A program made the position numbers and the translations under genes. Under the pieces are notes generated by a model. It was not told the DNA's origin, ran no database searches, and saw only the letters and a program-made list of their open reading frames with translations. A stretch of DNA of 64,000 bases from Cyanobium sp. CZS48M (lineage in GTDB: Bacteria > Cyanobacteriota > Cyanobacteriia > PCC-6307 > Cyanobiaceae): the NCBI GenBank assembly GCA_030373145.1, contig JAUCZK010000001.1:124001-188000 (forward strand), written 5' to 3'. Below, piece by piece: positions 43,950 through 53,748 of the stretch. The stretch's first letter is position 1; the number at the start of each line of letters is the position of its first letter.

Positions 43950-44821
43950 TGGACGCCTCCCCCCCGCCGAGCCCACTCAGGCAGCTCAGCGAGAACCGCT
44001 GCTTCGGCGGCCTGCACCGGCGCTACCGGCACCATTCCGAGGTGCTGGCTTGCGAGATGACCCTGGCGGTGTATCTGCCTCCCCAGGCCCTCGCCGGAGA
44101 CGCTGTGCCGGCGCTGTACTGGCTTTCAGGGCTCACCTGCACCGACGAGAACTTCATGCAGAAGGCCGGGGCCCAGCGGCTGGCCGCCAGCCTCGGCCTG
44201 GCTCTGATCGCTCCCGACACCAGCCCCCGGGGCCCGGAGGTGCCGGGCGATCCCGATGGGGCCTGGGATTTCGGCCATGGGGCCGGCTTCTATCTCAATG
44301 CCAGCGAGGAGCCCTGGGCGCGCCACTACCGCATGCACGACTACGTGGTGGAGGAGTTGCCGGCGCTGCTGGAGCGGCAGCTGCCCCTCAACGGCCGCCG
44401 CGGTATCAGTGGCCATTCGATGGGGGGCCATGGCGCCCTGGTCTGTGCCCTGCGTCATCCCGGGCTGTACGAGTCGGTGTCGGCCTTTGCGCCGATCAGC
44501 CATCCCAGCCGCTGCCCCTGGGGAGAGAAGGCCTTCAGCCGCTATCTCGGTGCCGATCGCTCCCGCTGGCGGGCCTGGGATGCCTGCGAGCTGATCGCCT
44601 CAGCGCAGGAGCGGCTGCCGCTGCTGATTGATCAGGGTCAGGGCGACCCCTTCCTGGAGAGCCAGCTGCGGCCGGAGGATCTGGAGGCGGCGGCCCGGGC
44701 CGTGGGCCACCCGCTGCTGCTGAGGCGCCAGCCGGGCTACGACCACAGCTACTTCTTCATCGCCAGCTTCATCGACGACCACCTGCGCCACCACGGCTCG
44801 GCCCTGCTGGGTGAGGCCTAG
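43949..44821 (+). CDS. fghA: S-formylglutathione hydrolase
   Basis: Serine hydrolase (esterase D family) that releases formate and glutathione from S-formylglutathione, completing formaldehyde detoxification. 290 aa. Visible: LYWLSGLTCTDENFMQKAGA, the LIAPDTSPRG oxyanion-type region, the nucleophile in GISGHSMGGHGALV, FAPISHPSRCPWGEKAF, and the C-terminal His in YDHSYFFIASFIDDHLR. ATG overlaps the upstream stop as TGATG. Confidence 0.96.
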
Positions 44822-44831
44822 GGCACCGGGT

Positions 44832-47522
44832 TTAGGGCACCAGGTTGACGAGCTTGCCGGGCACCACGATCACCCGGCGGGGAACCTGGCCATCCAGCCA
44901 CTTGAGGGCAATGTCGCTCTCGAGGGCCAGCCGCTCCAGGGTGGCGGCATCGGCATCGGCGGGCACCTCCAGCTGGCCTCGCACCTTGCCCTTCACCTGG
45001 ATCACCAGGGGCACGGTGTCCTGGATCAGGGCGCTGAGGTCGGCCACCGGCCAGCGCTGGCTATGCACGCTGCCGTCTCCGCCCAGCCGGCACCAGAGCT
45101 CCTCGGCTAGGTGGGGCGCGAAGGGGGCCAGCAGGATCACCAGGGCGCCCAGGGCTTCGATCGCCACGGCGTCGCCCACAGTCTCCAGCTGGGGCCCCAT
45201 GGCGTTGCTGAGCTTCATCAGCTCCGAGACGGCGGTGTTGAACTGGTAGTGGCCGGGGGCGAGGTCGTCGTCGATGGCGGCGATGGCGCCGTGGACCGCC
45301 CGGCGCAGGGCCTGCTCAGCCGGGCTGCTGGCCTCCGGGATTGTGCTTGGGCTGCCTGTACCGGGCAGGCGCAGTCCGCGGGCCACGGCCCCATCCACCA
45401 GCCGCCACAGCCGCTGCAGGAAGCGGAACTGCCCCTCCACATCGGCGTCGTCCCACTCCAGATCCTTCTCCGGGGGCGCCTTGAAGAGGATGAACATGCG
45501 GGCGGTATCGGCCCCGTAGCGGTCGATGACCACGGCCGGATCGACGCCGTTGCCCTTCGACTTGGACATCTTCTCGAAGAAGGTGTCGAGCCGCTCGCCA
45601 TCGATCGGATCGCGAGGATCGCTGGGATCGGCCACATCGGCCGGTGCCACGTATTTGCCGGTCTGGGGGTTCTTGTAGGTGATGGCCTGCACCATCCCCT
45701 GGGTGAGCAGGCGCTGGAAGGGTTCATCGAAGCTGAGCAGGCCCCGGTCGCGCAGCACCTTGGTGAAGAAGCGGGAATAGAGCAGGTGCAGAATCGCGTG
45801 CTCAATGCCGCCCACGTACTGGTCCACGGGCATCCAGCGGTCGGCCGCGCTGCGCTCAAAGGGCAGATGGCTGTTGTGGGGATCGCAGTAGCGCAGGTAA
45901 TACCACGACGAGCAGATGAAGGTGTCCATCGTGTCGGTCTCCCGCCGGGCGGGCTGGCCGCAGCAGGGGCAGGCCACGTTCACCCAGCTTTCCAGCTGAG
46001 TCAGGGGTGAGCCGCCCTTGCCGCTGAAGGCCAGATCCCTGGGCAGCTCCACCGGCAGCTGCTCCGCTGGCACCGGCACCACACCGCAGCTGCCGCAGTG
46101 GATCATCGGGATCGGGCAGCCCCAGTAGCGCTGGCGTGAGATCAGCCAGTCGCGCAGGCGATAGCTCACCTTGCCCTCACCCCAGCCCTGCTCTTCGGCC
46201 AGGGCCACGATCCCGGCGCGGGCTTCGGCGGCCTCAAGGCCATCGAAGGGTCCGGAGTGCACCAGGCGTCCGCCCGCCGTCCAGGCGCCGCCGTCATAGG
46301 CCTGCTCCTGGGCTCCTTCGGGCACGATCACCCGCTTCACCGGCAGCTCGTACTGGCGGGCGAAGACGAAATCACGCTGGTCGTGGGCGGGAACCCCCAT
46401 CACGGCGCCGCTGCCGTAGTCGGCCAGGACGTAATCGGCGATCCAGAGGGGAATCGCTTCCCCGTTGAAGGGATTGCGCACGCTGGTGCCCAGGGGCACC
46501 CCGCGCTTGGGCTGGTCCTCGGCGGTGCGCTCCAGCTCGCTCTGGTCGCTGACCAGATCACAGAAGGCCTCCACCGCCAGGCGCTGTTCGGGGGCGGTGA
46601 GGCGGGCCACCAGCGGGTGCTCGGGGGCCAGCACCAGATAGCTCACCCCGTACACCGTGTCGGGGCGGGTGGTGAAGACCGTGATCGAGTGGTCTGAGTC
46701 CCCATCTCCACCGGCGGTTGTGCTGGCGGCTCCTGCCGCCGGGAGGATCGGGAAGTGCAGCTGGGCCCCCACCGAGCGGCCGATCCAGTTCGCCTGCATC
46801 GTGCGCACCCGCTCCGGCCAGCCATCGAGCTGCTCGAGGTCATCGAGCAGAGCTTCGGCGTAGTCGGTGATGCGCAGGAACCACTGGCGCAGCTGTCGCT
46901 TCTCCACCTTCGCCCCGGAGCGCCAGGAGCGGCCCTCGCCGTCCACCTGCTCATTGGCCAGCACCGTCTGATCGATCGGATCCCAGTTGACCGTCGCTTC
47001 CTTGCGGTAGGCCAGCCCCGCCTCGTGGAACTGGAGGAACAGCCACTGGGTCCAGCGGTAATAGTCGGCGTGACAGGTGGCCACCTCGCGGTCCCAGTCG
47101 ATTGAGAGGCCGAGGCGCTGCAGCTGGGAGCGCATCTGGGCGATGTTGGCGTCGGTCCAGTCGCCGGGATCCACGCCCCGCTCGATCGCGGCGTTCTCCG
47201 CCGGCAGACCGAAGGCATCCCAGCCCATCGGATGCAGCACCTTGCGGCCCCGCAGCCGCTGCACCCGGGCGATCACATCGGTGATCACGTAGTTGCGCAC
47301 ATGGCCCATGTGCAGGTTCCCCGAGGGATAGGGGAACATCGAGAGGGCGTAGAAGGTCTCGTCGCCGCTGCCGCTGGCCCCGCCGTCGCCGCCGGCTTCC
47401 GGTGTTCGGTGCAGACCCTGCTCCTGCCAGCGCTGCTGCCAGGCGGCCTCGATTGCCTCGGGGTGGTAGCGGCTGGCCTCCGTGCTGGAGGCGGCGCTGG
47501 ATCGGGTGTCGGGCTCGGCCAT
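44832..47522 (-). CDS. leuS: Leucyl-tRNA synthetase
   Basis: Class I synthetase charging tRNA-Leu, 896 aa. Visible: the HIGH variant [36 protein letters not shown], an editing domain with [19 protein letters not shown], the [11 protein letters not shown] region, the KMSKS loop in [15 protein letters not shown] and a C-terminal [18 protein letters not shown] 47522 is chosen; the longer frame to 47609 runs over the hfq 3' end region. It converges on fghA (10 bp apart). Confidence 0.97.
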   Translation of the reverse strand: MAEPDTRSSAASSTEASRYHPEAIEAAWQQRWQEQGLHRTPEAGGDGGASGSGDETFYALSMFPYPSGNLHMGHVRNYVITDVIARVQRLRGRKVLHPMGWDAFGLPAENAAIERGVDPGDWTDANIAQMRSQLQRLGLSIDWDREVATCHADYYRWTQWLFLQFHEAGLAYRKEATVNWDPIDQTVLANEQVDGEGRSWRSGAKVEKRQLRQWFLRITDYAEALLDDLEQLDGWPERVRTMQANWIGRSVGAQLHFPILPAAGAASTTAGGDGDSDHSITVFTTRPDTVYGVSYLVLAPEHPLVARLTAPEQRLAVEAFCDLVSDQSELERTAEDQPKRGVPLGTSVRNPFNGEAIPLWIADYVLADYGSGAVMGVPAHDQRDFVFARQYELPVKRVIVPEGAQEQAYDGGAWTAGGRLVHSGPFDGLEAAEARAGIVALAEEQGWGEGKVSYRLRDWLISRQRYWGCPIPMIHCGSCGVVPVPAEQLPVELPRDLAFSGKGGSPLTQLESWVNVACPCCGQPARRETDTMDTFICSSWYYLRYCDPHNSHLPFERSAADRWMPVDQYVGGIEHAILHLLYSRFFTKVLRDRGLLSFDEPFQRLLTQGMVQAITYKNPQTGKYVAPADVADPSDPRDPIDGERLDTFFEKMSKSKGNGVDPAVVIDRYGADTARMFILFKAPPEKDLEWDDADVEGQFRFLQRLWRLVDGAVARGLRLPGTGSPSTIPEASSPAEQALRRAVHGAIAAIDDDLAPGHYQFNTAVSELMKLSNAMGPQLETVGDAVAIEALGALVILLAPFAPHLAEELWCRLGGDGSVHSQRWPVADLSALIQDTVPLVIQVKGKVRGQLEVPADADAATLERLALESDIALKWLDGQVPRRVIVVPGKLVNLVP

Positions 47523-47605
47523 GTTCCGGGGTCGGCCGGTTCGCATCAGCCGTTGGGTGCGTGGCTGTGATCGTGCCACAGCCCCCAGGGCTGCTCCCCG
47601 CAGGA

Positions 47606-47827
47606 TCACTCCAGAGGTTGGATCGTTTCGAGGGCGCTGCGGCGGATCAGCACGGGCTGCTGAGCGTCGGCGGGCCGCAGGGCCAGAAACTCGGGGTCCT
47701 GCCAGTCGAGGCAGCCTTCGAGCTGCTCGCCGCCCGGGAAGCGAACCCTCAGGGGCGTGCGCTGGCGGACCCAGTTCTGGAGGAGACGCACTCCGGGCAG
47801 GCTCGAATCCAGGGTTTGCGTCTCCAT
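47606..47827 (-). CDS. hfq: Cyanobacterial Hfq-like Sm protein
   Basis: A 73-aa Sm-fold protein. Family-typical stretches: [20 protein letters not shown] (helix and first strands), [17 protein letters not shown] and the C-terminal [15 protein letters not shown]. Cyanobacterial Hfq lacks the residues used by enterobacterial Hfq to bind sRNA and mRNA tails, and in Synechocystis it binds the pilus ATPase PilB1 instead; the same is likely here by homology. It sits next to dapF (divergent), a neighbourhood I associate with cyanobacterial hfq. ATG 47827. Confidence 0.88.
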   Translation of the reverse strand: METQTLDSSLPGVRLLQNWVRQRTPLRVRFPGGEQLEGCLDWQDPEFLALRPADAQQPVLIRRSALETIQPLE

Positions 47828-47839
47828 AGGATTCAGGTT

Positions 47840-48979
47840 ATGTGCATCGGGATGAGGGCCGTGCTGGCATTCAGCAAGTACCAGGGGCTGGGCAACGACT
47901 TTCTGCTGATCGATGGGCGCGAGGCCGCCGATCCCCAGGAGCTGTTCGGCCTCGATCCGGAGCGGGTGCGCTGGATCTGCGACCGGCGTTTCGGCGTGGG
48001 CGGTGATGGGCTGATCCTCGCCCTGCCCCCCGAGGGGGACGGGGAGCTGCGCATGCGCATCTTCAATGCCGACGGCAGCGAAGCGGAGATGTGCGGCAAC
48101 GGCATCCGCTGCCTGGCCCGTTTCCTGGCCGACAGCGACGGCGATCCAGCGGGCAGAACCTGGCAGGTGGAGACCATGGCCGGCCGGATGGTGCCCGAAC
48201 TGTTAGCCGATGGCACGGTGCGCGTCGACATGGGGGAGCCGTTCCTGCAGCCCGAGCAGGTGCCCACCACCCTGGCGATCGGCCCGGCCGGACTGCCCCA
48301 GGGGGAGCTGGAGGTGGAGGGGGTCCGCTTTGCGGTGGCGGCCGCCGGCATGGGCAATCCCCACGTGGTGATCCCGGTGGCGGAGCTGGAAGCAGTGGAC
48401 CTGGAGCGCTTCGGCCCCCTGCTGGAGCAGCACCCTGTTTTCCCGGCTCGCACCAACGTCCATTTCGTCCAGGCGCTCAGCTCCGACCACCTGGTAATGC
48501 GCGTCTGGGAGCGGGGCGCCGGCCCCACCCTGGCCTGTGGCACCGGCGCCTGCGCCACCCTGGTGGCCTGCCATCGCCTTGGCCTGAGCGACCGCTCAGC
48601 CAGGCTGGATTTGCCCGGCGGCTCCCTCTGGATCGACTGGGACCCACGCACGAACCATCTGTTCATGACGGGCCCCGCGGAGCCGGTGTTCGACGGAGTG
48701 CTGGCGCCACCCAGTGAGCCGGCCGCTGCGCCGGAACCCGATGCGCCGGAACCCGCTCCAGTGGCGGCGGTCGATGAGTTCAGTTGCGCCACGGCCTGCA
48801 CGGACGGCTGCCAGCGGCCCGATGACTGCCCCAGCGCCGAGGCCCGCCGCCGGGTGGAGGTGCTGCTGCAGAGCCGCTCCCTCGATGATCTGGTCTCCCT
48901 GGCGGCCCAGACTCTGGAGGCCCGCAGCCAGGCCCGCCTCAGCCGCGACACCGCCGGCCCCGACCGCCCGGCTCCGTGA
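47840..48979 (+). CDS. dapF: Diaminopimelate epimerase with cysteine-rich C-terminal extension
   Basis: Racemises LL- to meso-diaminopimelate for lysine and peptidoglycan. Core domain of about 288 residues: KYQGLGNDFLLIDG, VGGDGLILALPPEGDGELRM, active-site Cys in EMCGNGIRCLARFL and ACGTGACATLVACHR, then DYPGGSL-type LDLPGGSLWIDW. Beyond the normal end (FDGVL) comes a Pro/Ala/Glu linker, then an about 65-residue segment with Cys spacing C-x3-C-x3-C-x5-C (SCATACTDGCQRPDDC) and a helix SLDDLVSLAAQTLEARSQAR. Start is ATG 47840 or 47852. The next gene, a cysteine desulfurase, starts on GTGA overlapping this stop. Confidence 0.92.
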   Translation: MCIGMRAVLAFSKYQGLGNDFLLIDGREAADPQELFGLDPERVRWICDRRFGVGGDGLILALPPEGDGELRMRIFNADGSEAEMCGNGIRCLARFLADSDGDPAGRTWQVETMAGRMVPELLADGTVRVDMGEPFLQPEQVPTTLAIGPAGLPQGELEVEGVRFAVAAAGMGNPHVVIPVAELEAVDLERFGPLLEQHPVFPARTNVHFVQALSSDHLVMRVWERGAGPTLACGTGACATLVACHRLGLSDRSARLDLPGGSLWIDWDPRTNHLFMTGPAEPVFDGVLAPPSEPAAAPEPDAPEPAPVAAVDEFSCATACTDGCQRPDDCPSAEARRRVEVLLQSRSLDDLVSLAAQTLEARSQARLSRDTAGPDRPAP

Positions 48980-50169
48980 CGTCGGCTGGCGTCCCCGCCG
49001 CTGCTGCTCAGCCGCTCTACCTCGATGCCTCGGCCGGTGCACCCCCGGCCGAGGCGGTGCTGGAGGCCATGGCCGCCGCCACGGCCAGCGCCTGGGCCAA
49101 CCCCTCCAGCCTGCATGGCTATGGGCTGGCGGCGGCCGACTCGCTCGAGCGCAGCCGCCAGACCATCGCCGCTCTGCTCGGTGCTGAGGCCCCGCAGCTC
49201 ACCTTCTGCTCCGGGGGCACCGAGGCGGCTCACCTGGCGCTGCTGGGGGCGGCCGCGACCCTGCCCCCCGGCCGGCTGCTGATTTCGGCGGTGGAGCATC
49301 CGGCGGTGGAGGCTGCCGCCGCGCGCTTGATCGGCTCGGGCTGGAGCGTGGAGCGCCTGCCGGTGGATCAGCTGGGTAGAGTGCGGATGGATCGGCTCGA
49401 AGCCCTGCTGGAGCCGCCCACGCGGCTGGTGTCGTTGATCTGGGGCCAGAGCGAGGTGGGCACCCTGCAGCCGTTGCAGGCCATCGCTGAGCGCTGCCGG
49501 CGGGCCGGCGTGATCCTGCACAGCGACGCCGTGCAGGTGGTGGGCCATCGCCCCATCGACTTCGCGTCGCTGGAGGTGGATCTCCTCAGTTTCACGGCCC
49601 ACAAGCTGCAGGGACCCCGGGGTATCGGTGCCCTGTTGGCCCGTCCCGGCCTGGAGCTGCGGCCGTTGATCGAGGGCGGCGGTCAGGAGGGAGGGCTGCG
49701 CTCCGGCACCGAGCCGGTGGTGCTGGCGGCGGGATTCGCCCGGGCCCTGCAGCTGGCCCAGGGGCGGCTGGAGCAGCACGGCGGCCGCGATCCCCTGGAG
49801 TCCTGGCGAGACCATCTCTGGCAGTCCCTGCGGGCCCTGGGCGGTGTGGAGCTCACCGGCTGCCCCAACGAGCGCTTGCCCCACCACCTCAGTGTGCTGG
49901 TGCGCGATCGGGCCGGTCGCCCCCTGCCCGGCCGCCGCCTGGTGCAGGCCCTCTGGCGTGAGGGGCTGGCTGTGAGCAGCGGCAGTGCCTGTCAGGGGGG
50001 GCGGGCCGGTGGCAGCCCTGTGCTGCGGGCCATGGGCTACCCGCCCGAGCTGGCGGCCAGCGGGTTGCGCCTCAGCCTGGGGCCCTGGTTGAGCGAGGAG
50101 CAGCTCCACTCCGTCCCCTCCCGCTTCGAGCGGGCCCGACTGGCCGTGGCAGCGGCAGAGCCTGGGTAG
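48976..50169 (+). CDS. Cysteine desulfurase (NifS/IscS-like)
   Basis: PLP enzyme that takes sulfur from cysteine for Fe-S clusters or thio-modified molecules. 397 aa. Visible: YLDASAGAPPAEAVLEAM, the ANPSSLHGYG motif, TFCSGGTEAAHLALLG, the PLP Asp/His region HSDAVQVVGH, the PLP lysine in SFTAHKLQGPRGIGALLARP, RSGTEPVVLAAGFARAL, and the persulfide-forming Cys in SSGSACQGG. GTG start at 48976 overlaps the dapF stop. It is shorter and more diverged at the C-terminus than IscS, closer to the NifS-like cyanobacterial paralogues. Confidence 0.92.
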   Translation: MTSAGVPAAAAQPLYLDASAGAPPAEAVLEAMAAATASAWANPSSLHGYGLAAADSLERSRQTIAALLGAEAPQLTFCSGGTEAAHLALLGAAATLPPGRLLISAVEHPAVEAAAARLIGSGWSVERLPVDQLGRVRMDRLEALLEPPTRLVSLIWGQSEVGTLQPLQAIAERCRRAGVILHSDAVQVVGHRPIDFASLEVDLLSFTAHKLQGPRGIGALLARPGLELRPLIEGGGQEGGLRSGTEPVVLAAGFARALQLAQGRLEQHGGRDPLESWRDHLWQSLRALGGVELTGCPNERLPHHLSVLVRDRAGRPLPGRRLVQALWREGLAVSSGSACQGGRAGGSPVLRAMGYPPELAASGLRLSLGPWLSEEQLHSVPSRFERARLAVAAAEPG

Positions 50170-50197
50170 GGTCGCGAGGCTTCGCTAGAGGTTTCGC

Positions 50198-50902
50198 GTG
50201 CTTCCTGCCGATCTGCGCAGCGCCGAAGGTGAGGCGGTGCTGGCCCTGAACGAGGCCCTGGCCCAGACCTCCAATGGTCGCTGGACCATGGAGCTGCGTT
50301 TTGAGGGGCTCAAATTGCTGCCCCTGGCCCTGAGGCTGCTGGCGGCCATCAATCCCGCTGAGCGGCCGGCGCGCCTGCTCTTCCCCGATGCCGGTGCCGC
50401 CGCCCTGGCCCGCCGGGATGCCCCGGATCTGGCCCCTCAGCTGGGCTCCCTGGGCGAGCAGCTGCGCCGTCAGGAGCAGGAGCAGGATCCCTCCGCCGGT
50501 GACCTGCTGGTGCTGGTGGAGCCCGCCCAGGCCGAGTACGAGGAGGTGGAGCGCCTCTGTCAGGCCCACCGTGGTGCGGTGGTGTTGCTGAACGGGCGCC
50601 TTGAGGATGCCGCCGTTGGCATCGGCAGCGTGGCCCGGGAACGGCGGCGGGGCTTCCTGGCCACCTGGCGGGCGGCCTATGCCCTGTTGCCCCTGGAGAA
50701 CGGTGCCCTTCGCTTGGCCTGTCCGGGTCCCTGGGAGCTTTACCGCCTCGATGCCGATGGCTACCGCCTGGCGGCCAGCTTCGATCTCAAGCCCGATGCG
50801 GAACAGCAGGCGGAGGCCCTGCGCTCTGAGCAGGGGCAGGGTCCTGATGTGGCGGAAGGTCTGCGGGCCCTCGACCGCTTCATCGGCAGCCTGAACAACT
50901 GA
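50198..50902 (+). CDS. DUF1995 domain protein
   Basis: A 234-aa soluble protein of the DUF1995 family (cyanobacteria and plant plastids), function unknown. Visible: LPADLRSAEGEAVLALNEAL, WTMELRFEGLKLLPLALRLL, ARLLFPDAGAAALARRD, DLLVLVEPAQAEYEEVERLC, VVLLNGRLEDAAVGIGSVAR, and the C-terminal FLATWRAAYALLPLENGALR followed by WELYRLDADGYRL. GTG start at 50198. It lies 28 bp after the cysteine desulfurase on the same strand. The adenylate-kinase-like loop seen in some members is not obvious here. Confidence 0.82.
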   Translation: MLPADLRSAEGEAVLALNEALAQTSNGRWTMELRFEGLKLLPLALRLLAAINPAERPARLLFPDAGAAALARRDAPDLAPQLGSLGEQLRRQEQEQDPSAGDLLVLVEPAQAEYEEVERLCQAHRGAVVLLNGRLEDAAVGIGSVARERRRGFLATWRAAYALLPLENGALRLACPGPWELYRLDADGYRLAASFDLKPDAEQQAEALRSEQGQGPDVAEGLRALDRFIGSLNN

Positions 50903-51005
50903 AGTCCCAGGCGAGGCTGCCGCAGAGCGGTCCGCAGAGCCATTGGCGGAGCCCCCTGGCCACAGCGGATCAGCCTCCTTAAAGTTGAGCGTCTGCCCCC
51001 TGCCC

Positions 51006-51545
51006 ATGCTCCCCGAGTCCACCCCCGCTGCGCCGCGCGGTTCCTCCCGCTGGGGCCTGGTCGACATCGGCGCCGGAGCCGCCGTGCTGCTGGCCCTCGG
51101 TGGTGTCCTCTGGAGCCCGAAACTCAGTAGCGCGGTGGCCACCGCCACCGGGGCCCTGCAGCCGGTCACGGTGATCGTCGATGTGCGCGGCATTCCCTCC
51201 GCAGATCCTGAAGGGCTGATCGCCGCCGCCCGGGAGGAGGGCAAGGTGAGCATCGTGATCCGCAACCAACCGCACGGCACCGTCAAGCTCAAGGACCTGC
51301 AGCGGCTTCAGCGCAGGTTGGTGGCCCTGCAACCCGATGGCAGCGTGGTCACGGCGGAGGATCCGAACCAGGCCCTGGTGGGGTCCCTTGATGCCCGCTT
51401 CGTTCTGGAAGGCCAGGGCCGCAAGACCGACGGTGGCGTGGTTTTCGGCAATCAGAACCTCAAGATCGGCGCCCCGGTGGAACTGGAGGGTCGCAATTAC
51501 CGCCTCAACGGCTCCGTGAGTGGTCTTCTCCTTGGCAAATCCTGA
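51006..51545 (+). CDS. DUF4330 membrane-anchored protein
   Basis: A 179-aa protein of the DUF4330 family: one N-terminal membrane helix (GLVDIGAGAAVLLALGGVLW) and an extracytoplasmic beta-rich domain (VTVIVDVRGIPSADPEGLIA, RNQPHGTVKLKDLQ, KTDGGVVFGNQNLKIGAPVE, then EGRNYRLNGSVSGL). The repeated strand pattern resembles DUF4330/RimM-like barrels; function unknown. ATG 51006. The PBP4-type carboxypeptidase gene follows 7 bp later, so a cell-envelope link is plausible. Confidence 0.82.
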   Translation: MLPESTPAAPRGSSRWGLVDIGAGAAVLLALGGVLWSPKLSSAVATATGALQPVTVIVDVRGIPSADPEGLIAAAREEGKVSIVIRNQPHGTVKLKDLQRLQRRLVALQPDGSVVTAEDPNQALVGSLDARFVLEGQGRKTDGGVVFGNQNLKIGAPVELEGRNYRLNGSVSGLLLGKS

Positions 51546-51552
51546 GATTGTG

Positions 51553-52806
51553 ATGATGTCCCCAGCCCAACCCCAAGCCCCTCGCCAGCAGCGGCCCCTG
51601 GTGGCAGCCCTCGCCCTGGGCTTCACCCTGCTGCCCTCCGCTCCAGCGCTGGCAGCGCTGCCCCAGCTCCAGAACCAGGTGAGCTGTGCGGCCCTGCAGC
51701 AGCGGGTTCAGGCCAGCCTGGGGTCGGAAGCCAGCGTCTGGAGCGTCTCGGTGGCCGATGGCAGTGGCCGCCTGCTGGCCGATGTGAACGGGCTGCGGCC
51801 GCGGGTGCCCGCTTCCAACCAGAAGCTGGTCAGCACAGCCTTCGCCCTCGATCGCCTTGGCCCCGACTACCGCCTCACCACCAAGCTCTGGCGGCTGCCG
51901 GATGGCACCCTGCGCCTGACCGGCGAAGGGGATCCCGACCTGGCCATGCCCCAGCTGCAGCGCTTCGCCAAGCTGGCTCTGGGTTCCGGCGGCGCCGATG
52001 GAGCGCCCCCCAGCCTGGTGAGGTTGCAACTGGCGGAGGAGCCGCCCCAGGCCTGGTGGCCCCAGGGCTGGCATCCGGGAGATCGCGCCGAGGCCTATGG
52101 CGCTCCGATCACCCGTCTGGCCCTAACCAGTAACGCCATCGACATGGCGGTGACCAATCCCACCTCGCGCCTGCGCACCCTGCTCAACCGGGAGCTGGTG
52201 CGCCAGGGGGGCAAGGCCGTTGAGCTGACCGTGGTCTCTCCCCAGACCCCCCTCTCCCAGGATGCGGTGCTGCTGCACCAGGAGCCCTCGGCTCCGATGC
52301 ACAACCTTCTCAGCCTGGCCAACACCGAAAGCCACAACTTCACCGCCGAAGTGTTGCTGCGTCAGGCCAGTGGCAGCTGGGACCTGGCCGTCAGCCGTCA
52401 GGCCGAGATGCAGTGGCTCTACCAGCAGGGCCTACCCATGCAGGGGGTCCAGGTGGCCGATGGCAGTGGCCTGGATCGGGCCAATCGCGTCACCAGCCGC
52501 TTTCTCGCCGCCCTGCTGCTCACCATGGGCCAGCACCCCTATGCCAACGACTACCTGGCCTCCATGGCGGTGGCCGGCCAGCGGGGCACCCTGCGCAACC
52601 TCTACAAGGGCACCAGCCTGGAGGGCCGCTTCCGTGGCAAGACCGGCACCCTCACCGGAGTGCGCTCCATCAGCGGTGTGCTCAACACCAGTGATGGCCC
52701 CCGTTACGTGAGCATGATCTCCAATGGCTCCGGAGCACCGAACACCCGAATCGGTCTGGTGCTCCGTGAGGTGCAGAACGTCAGCCTCTGCCGGCCACCT
52801 GCCTGA
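51553..52806 (+). CDS. dacB: D-alanyl-D-alanine carboxypeptidase/endopeptidase (PBP4/DacB family)
   Basis: A periplasmic class C penicillin-binding protein that trims peptidoglycan stem peptides or cross-links. 417 aa. Signal peptide: PLVAALALGFTLLPSAPALA. Active-site motifs: SxxK in PASNQKLVSTAF, SxN in TESHNFTAEVLL, and KTG in FRGKTGTLTGVRSI. ATG 51553 or the adjacent 51556. The internal insert is shorter than in E. coli PBP4. Its 3' end overlaps the convergent coiled-coil gene by 26 bp. Confidence 0.92.
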   Translation: MMSPAQPQAPRQQRPLVAALALGFTLLPSAPALAALPQLQNQVSCAALQQRVQASLGSEASVWSVSVADGSGRLLADVNGLRPRVPASNQKLVSTAFALDRLGPDYRLTTKLWRLPDGTLRLTGEGDPDLAMPQLQRFAKLALGSGGADGAPPSLVRLQLAEEPPQAWWPQGWHPGDRAEAYGAPITRLALTSNAIDMAVTNPTSRLRTLLNRELVRQGGKAVELTVVSPQTPLSQDAVLLHQEPSAPMHNLLSLANTESHNFTAEVLLRQASGSWDLAVSRQAEMQWLYQQGLPMQGVQVADGSGLDRANRVTSRFLAALLLTMGQHPYANDYLASMAVAGQRGTLRNLYKGTSLEGRFRGKTGTLTGVRSISGVLNTSDGPRYVSMISNGSGAPNTRIGLVLREVQNVSLCRPPA

Positions 52807-53731
52807 GCCGTGAGGCCGCGCGCCTGGCGCGGCTGATGGGCACCGCCGCCTGCTCGCCGGCAGGCGGTTGGGCCAGCGGGGTCCGCTCGGCGGAGGCGGA
52901 CACCTCCGTGCTCTGGATGCGCACCAGTTCGCGCCGTCCGGCGAGCACCACCTTGCTCAGTTCCCCCAGTCGACCTTCGAGCTCCGTGAGCACCTGCTCG
53001 GCATAGCGGTTGGCGCCGTCCTGAACCGTGGTGGCCTCCTGGCGGGTGCGGCTGATCAGCGCTTCGCACTGCTGCTGGGTCTGCTGGCGGAACTGCAGGG
53101 CATCGTTGTGGAGCCGCTCGGCTTCGCTCTGGCTCTCGCGCTGGATGCGCAGCCCCTCCTGGCGGATCTTCTCCAGTTCCTGCAGGCTCTGCTGGCGGGA
53201 GCGTTCGTGTTGCTCCGCCAGCTGGCGCTTCATCTCCACGAAGTCCTGGTCGAGCTGCTGGCGCCGCTGCATCGACTCCTGCTCCAGCTGCTGGCGGCGG
53301 CTGCTGAACTGCTGTTCGGTCTGGGCCAGACGGGTCTGGTGCTCCTGCTCGGTCTGGGCCACCTGCTGGCGGGCCGAGAGCAGCAGCTGTTCGCACTGCT
53401 GGCGCGCCTGCTCGCGCAACTCTCCGACCTGGCGTTCGGCCTCCTGGCGCACGGCGGCCGAATTGATCAGCTGTTCCCGTTCCTGACGGGCGCGGCCGAT
53501 GATCTCCTCAGCCTGCTGGCGGGCCTGGGCGATGAAGCTCTCACGCTGGCGCAGCAGCTCCTCGGCCTGGTCGAGCTGGGCGGGAATCGCCTCGCGCACC
53601 GCGTCCATCAGCTCAATGGCGTCCTGCTCATTGACGAGGCGGCCACCACTGAATGGAATGCGGCTACCCTCCAGCACGATTTCTTCGAGCTGGTCGATCT
53701 GATCCAGCACGCTGATCCGTGTGTCGGCCAT
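52781..53731 (-). CDS. Long coiled-coil protein, DivIVA/Cdv3-like
   Basis: A 316-aa protein with almost continuous predicted coiled coil from about residue 40 to 260, unusually rich in Gln, Glu and Arg (e.g. AEEIIGRARQEREQLINSAA; SSRRQQLEQESMQRRQQLDQ). The N-terminus (ISVLDQIDQLEEIVLEGSRI, then PFSGGRLVNEQDAIELMDAV) looks conserved and globular. The C-terminus is basic. Cyanobacterial division proteins of the DivIVA/Cdv3 group have this architecture, and so do some ATP-synthase-b-like proteins, so the assignment is tentative. It is 17 bp upstream of coaD on the same strand. ATG 53731. Confidence 0.68.
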   Translation of the reverse strand: MADTRISVLDQIDQLEEIVLEGSRIPFSGGRLVNEQDAIELMDAVREAIPAQLDQAEELLRQRESFIAQARQQAEEIIGRARQEREQLINSAAVRQEAERQVGELREQARQQCEQLLLSARQQVAQTEQEHQTRLAQTEQQFSSRRQQLEQESMQRRQQLDQDFVEMKRQLAEQHERSRQQSLQELEKIRQEGLRIQRESQSEAERLHNDALQFRQQTQQQCEALISRTRQEATTVQDGANRYAEQVLTELEGRLGELSKVVLAGRRELVRIQSTEVSASAERTPLAQPPAGEQAAVPISRARRAASRLRQVAGRG

Positions 53732-53748
53732 CTCAACGGGGCAGGGGA

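Noticed and set aside
44815-44846. Repeat TAGGGCACCGGGTT / TAGGGCACCAGGTT at the convergent fghA-leuS ends
   Set aside because: Short duplication containing the stop codons; most likely a local slippage, no wider pattern.
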